This document shows, piece by piece, positions 5,711-7,571 of a DNA stretch of 7,571 nucleotides. This stretch comes from Candidatus Heimdallarchaeota archaeon. GTDB lineage: Archaea > Asgardarchaeota > Heimdallarchaeia > Heimdallarchaeales > Kariarchaeaceae. The stretch lies in assembly GCA_022574115.1 (NCBI GenBank), contig JACZSS010000113.1, forward strand, positions 1-7,571, read 5' to 3'. The notes beneath the pieces are model-generated. The model was given only the letters and a program-made list of their open reading frames with translations, searched no databases and had not been told where the DNA came from. How positions within the stretch are numbered: position 1 is the stretch's first letter; every line of letters begins with the position of its first letter. A program made the translations under genes and the position numbers.

Positions 5711-5920
5711 CATACCCTGTTGAAATATTTTGGAGTGATGAGGATGAGTGTTACATTGCAGTTGTTCCATCTGCCAAGTTGCTCAGCTGGAGGTTTAACC
5801 TATAACGAGGCCTTGCAAGAAGTCACAATCGCAATGGAATTGTGGATTGACCATGCAATTCAGAATGGAGAAAAATTACCAAAACCGTCAAAACGGTTAA
5901 TGGCCAATCTCAACAATTGA
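5692..5920 (+). pseudogene. hicB: HicB-type antitoxin, frameshifted
   Basis: From ATG 5692 the reading gives MSEKYLTYPVEIFWSDEDEC then YIAVVP, the standard HicB start, but continues into unrelated residues and stops at 5803-5805. The following phase carries the rest of HicB: LPSCSAGGLTYNEALQEVTI then AMELWIDHAIQNGEKLPKPS, ending at 5920. Normal HicB reads VVPDLPGC across the junction, so two bases are missing (or one extra is present) at about 5767-5772. The joined protein would be about 75 residues, the partial RNase-H-like fold without a DNA-binding domain. Either the antitoxin is dead, the frame is rescued by slippage, or the base call is wrong. Confidence 0.8.
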
Positions 5921-5970
5921 AGAGAATATCAATGACGGATCATGTATTGACCTTAAATCCCCATTATCTG

Positions 5971-6061
5971 GTATCAGCCTAATTTGCGTTACAAAATTTG
6001 TCATTGATATCAAAATTAAAATGACAAATTGCTCAAACTAGCTAATTCTTAGAAATGCGTA
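5971..6061 (+). repeat. ~90-bp dispersed repeat, full copy B
   Basis: This copy is homologous to 142-231 in direct orientation, 5.8 kb apart. It is more symmetric than copy A: AAATTTGTCATT (5994-6005) faces AATGACAAATT (6020-6030), so a central stem can form. It lies 50 bases after hicB. The repeat is clear; whether it is a mobile element remnant is inferred. Confidence 0.8.
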
Positions 6062-6084
6062 ACATTTGTCCATCCATCTTCTTT

Positions 6085-6130
6085 GGAAGAGAGTTTTTTT
6101 CCTCTCAAATATTTTTTGAATATTTTTCAT
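6085..6130 (+). terminator. Oligo-T terminator region
   Basis: Three T runs (7, 6 and 5 bases) follow one another, with a short hairpin GAGAG/CTCTC around the first. Repeated oligo-T on the coding strand is the usual archaeal stop signal. It would end plus-strand reading from hicAB. From 6131 to 6252 there is no gene, only the palindrome TTGATCGATCAA at 6218-6229. Confidence 0.35.
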
Positions 6131-6252
6131 TTGGATTACTCCATTTGTGATGAAACTATCGATCCATTGGGATACATAATTTGTATTGTGACTTCAAGAA
6201 TATCTGTAGACCACCAATTGATCGATCAAATGGCGGGGTCTTTACGGAAAAT

Positions 6253-6516
6253 TCAGTCCTTCAGTACAATCAATGGATAGCTAATGGCAAATGAACCCAT
6301 CACTATCGCAACCACTATCAATCTATGACCCAACGTGTTTTCATATCCAACCATTCGATCAAATGTTTCGTAAGCGAAAATGACAATTCCAATATACAAA
6401 GCTGCTCCAAATATGCCTGATCCAATGTTTTTTTCCTCAGGCTGAATCGATTGAGCCATAATAAGCAGCTCGTCGGCCTTCATTTGTAAAATCCCTGAGT
6501 TGAAATATCCATACAT
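6253..6516 (-). CDS. Small two-helix membrane protein of unknown function
   Basis: 87 residues: a polar N-terminal part (1-30) then two hydrophobic segments, about 31-50 (IGSGIFGAALYIGIVIFAYE) and 65-85 (RLIVVAIVMGSFAISYPLIV), joined by a short loop with DRMVGYENTLGH. No family is recognised. Alternative starts are M12 and M20. A TATA-like box lies at 6552-6559 and an ATCGATTGATC motif lies between it and the start. It is divergent from the DUF4386 membrane gene, so the two may be controlled together. Two well-formed membrane spans make a chance frame unlikely. Confidence 0.55.
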   Translation of the reverse strand: MYGYFNSGILQMKADELLIMAQSIQPEEKNIGSGIFGAALYIGIVIFAYETFDRMVGYENTLGHRLIVVAIVMGSFAISYPLIVLKD

Positions 6517-6524
6517 GTTTGAAG

Positions 6525-6590
6525 AATCGATTGATCGATAGCTCTTGTGGGAATTTAAACAAACGAGTTACATTTTTTTGATCAATCGAT
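6525..6590. promoter_or_regulatory. Inverted operator-like motifs between divergent genes
   Basis: ATCGATTGATC (6526-6536) and its exact reverse complement GATCAATCGAT (6580-6590) lie in the divergent promoter region. The left one sits between the TATA-like box and start of the minus gene; the right one lies upstream of the TATA-like box of the plus gene. Such placement suits a repressor and an activator position, respectively. The 15-base form is also at 2964-2978. Confidence 0.4.
6552..6559 (-). promoter_or_regulatory. TATA-like box for the small membrane protein
   Basis: TTTAAATT on the minus strand, 36-43 bases before ATG 6516, predicting a leader of about 10-15 bases. Confidence 0.35.
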
Positions 6591-6616
6591 CGATTTCATT
6601 GCTGTATTTTGTTAAA

Positions 6617-6625
6617 TCTTATATT
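6617..6625 (+). promoter_or_regulatory. TATA-like box for the DUF4386 gene
   Basis: CTTATATTA, about 32-40 bases before ATG 6657, predicts a leader of roughly 10 bases. Confidence 0.35.
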
Positions 6626-6656
6626 ACCATGACCCTGCAATCAAATTGATCCTCAT

Positions 6657-7427
6657 ATGAGTGACGAAACGACTACACATATAGAGAATTCACTGAAAGC
6701 ACCATCAATATTACATACTTCCTTGAACATTTCTAAGGTAACTGCAGCCAGATTGGCAATTCTATTTTATGTCCTACTGGCATTGCTTAGTCCACTTGGA
6801 CTCCTTCTACCCCCGCAATGGATTGATGAAGGGGACGCCGCAGGTACAGTGGAAAGTATCCAGGCCAATGACACCCTATTTCGAGTTGCAATCGTACTAA
6901 ATATATTTGGGCAGACTTGCTTCCTGTTGGTTGGAATTGCTTTCTATGAATTATACAAAGATGTGAACAGGCTTCAGGCCAAACTTTTGTTGGCATTTGT
7001 TGCGGTTAGTGTTCCCATTACTATCGGTATGGAGGTATTCCATTTAGGTGCACTACATCTTGTCGGAGATGCTGAATATTTGGGGAATCTGAACAATGCT
7101 GAAATTAATGCTCAAGTTGTATTCATGATGAGCATGTATGAATTTGGAATTCATATCGTGTCTATCTTCTGGGGTCTATGGCTTATTCCTCTTGGTTATC
7201 TATCTTACAAATCCGAATACCTTCCAAAAGTATTGGGTATTTTACTTATCATCAATGGAGTATCCTACGTTCTCGACGTCATTAACTGGATTGTGTTCTC
7301 CCAAGAAGTAGAGATGATAAATACTGTACTTCTCATCGGAGCTGCCATAGGAGAACTTCCAACAATCCTCTGGTTACTGATTATGGGTTTCAATCTACCT
7401 GTAAGACGTGTACGCTTATGGGGATAA
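6657..7427 (+). CDS. DUF4386 family integral membrane protein
   Basis: 256 residues with six predicted membrane helices at about 31-52, 74-97, 108-126, 160-182, 190-213 and 221-245. Features recalled from the DUF4386 family are present: GDAAGTVESIQANDTLFRV after the first helix, FYELYKDVNRLQAKL, IFWGLWLIPLGYLSYKS and YLPKVLGILLIINGVSYVLD. The family is widespread in bacteria and some archaea; its function is unknown. A 30-residue polar N-terminus precedes the first helix, in the cytoplasm if the loop rule for positive charge holds (RR and R at the C-terminus). It is intact, about the family's usual size, and transcribed away from the small membrane protein. Confidence 0.88.
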   Translation: MSDETTTHIENSLKAPSILHTSLNISKVTAARLAILFYVLLALLSPLGLLLPPQWIDEGDAAGTVESIQANDTLFRVAIVLNIFGQTCFLLVGIAFYELYKDVNRLQAKLLLAFVAVSVPITIGMEVFHLGALHLVGDAEYLGNLNNAEINAQVVFMMSMYEFGIHIVSIFWGLWLIPLGYLSYKSEYLPKVLGILLIINGVSYVLDVINWIVFSQEVEMINTVLLIGAAIGELPTILWLLIMGFNLPVRRVRLWG

Positions 7428-7483
7428 TATCCTTATGATTAGAAAATCCAGCTAACTTTCTTGATTTAACTCTTGCCAAAGAT

Positions 7484-7571
7484 GTGCGAGAAAAATTTTT
7501 CCTGAACACCATCTGGGAGATGTCAAATTTGGGTCTGTTTCCACAGGACGTCGTTACTTATTTTGCCGAGG
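7484..7571 (+). CDS. Possible 5' part of an unidentified gene, cut by the window edge
   Basis: From GTG 7484 the frame stays open to the last base and reads VREKFFLNTIWEMSNLGLFP then QDVVTYFAE. The frame is in fact open back to 7439, with plausible residues (LDLTLAKD) before the GTG but no ATG, so either the GTG is the start or the gene has lost its 5' end. No ribosome site is evident. The composition looks protein-like; no family is recognised. Confidence 0.3.
   Translation, partial: MREKFFLNTIWEMSNLGLFPQDVVTYFAE

Noticed and set aside
5720..5920. A stand-alone gene starting at ATG 5720
   Set aside because: Its first 16 residues match nothing while the rest is the HicB C-terminal half; the true start is ATG 5692 with a good ribosome site, in the other phase.
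6083..6280. Plus-strand open frame before the small membrane gene
   Set aside because: It begins in an oligo-T terminator region and overlaps the opposite-strand membrane gene; no recognisable pattern.
6787..6996. Minus-strand open frame inside the DUF4386 gene
   Set aside because: Antisense shadow of a clear membrane protein gene.

Overview
The window is AT-rich accessory DNA, most likely from an archaeon. Several small genes have TATA-like boxes about 25 bases before the start or before a very short leader. One gene resembles the archaeal family DUF2299, and oligo-T runs sit where archaeal terminators would. I cannot name the lineage; nothing seen is specific enough.

Layout, left to right. 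Positions 1-392 are non-coding and hold a ~90-bp repeat copy (142-231). A VapBC-type toxin-antitoxin pair follows (393-1009) with overlapping ATGA start/stop. Next is an IS110-family insertion sequence (inferred 1149-2728) whose DEDD/serine recombinase (1359-2603) is preceded by a folded RNA of bridge-RNA type (1201-1334). The two arms of its first loop match the two sides of the insertion: the left flank at 1144-1150 and the right flank at 2727-2735. Then come minus-strand genes: a DUF2299-like protein (3215-3664) with a possible frameshifted tail (3025-3270), a tiny possible ORF (3963-4082), and an aldo/keto reductase (4207-5046). The gap at 3665-3962 holds a 9-bp tandem repeat array and nested perfect palindromes. 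Downstream lies a decaying HicAB module: hicA (5507-5710) has a shortened N-terminus and hicB (5692-5920) is frameshifted. A second ~90-bp repeat copy (5971-6061) follows. A small two-helix membrane protein (minus, 6253-6516) and a DUF4386 membrane protein (plus, 6657-7427) are divergent across a promoter region with inverted ATCGATTGATC motifs. A possible partial ORF runs off the right edge.

How parts connect. The repeat family (full copies at 142 and 5971, partial copies near 2718, 4062 and 5136) appears to be the target of the IS110 element: the rebuilt empty site resembles the repeat's 5' end with the CT core at repeat positions 9-10. This would parallel IS621, which targets REP elements. 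The two toxin-antitoxin modules, one intact and one decaying, together with the IS and repeats, mark a plastic island. The most interesting signals are the bridge-RNA/target agreement and the iteron-palindrome block at 3805-3960.
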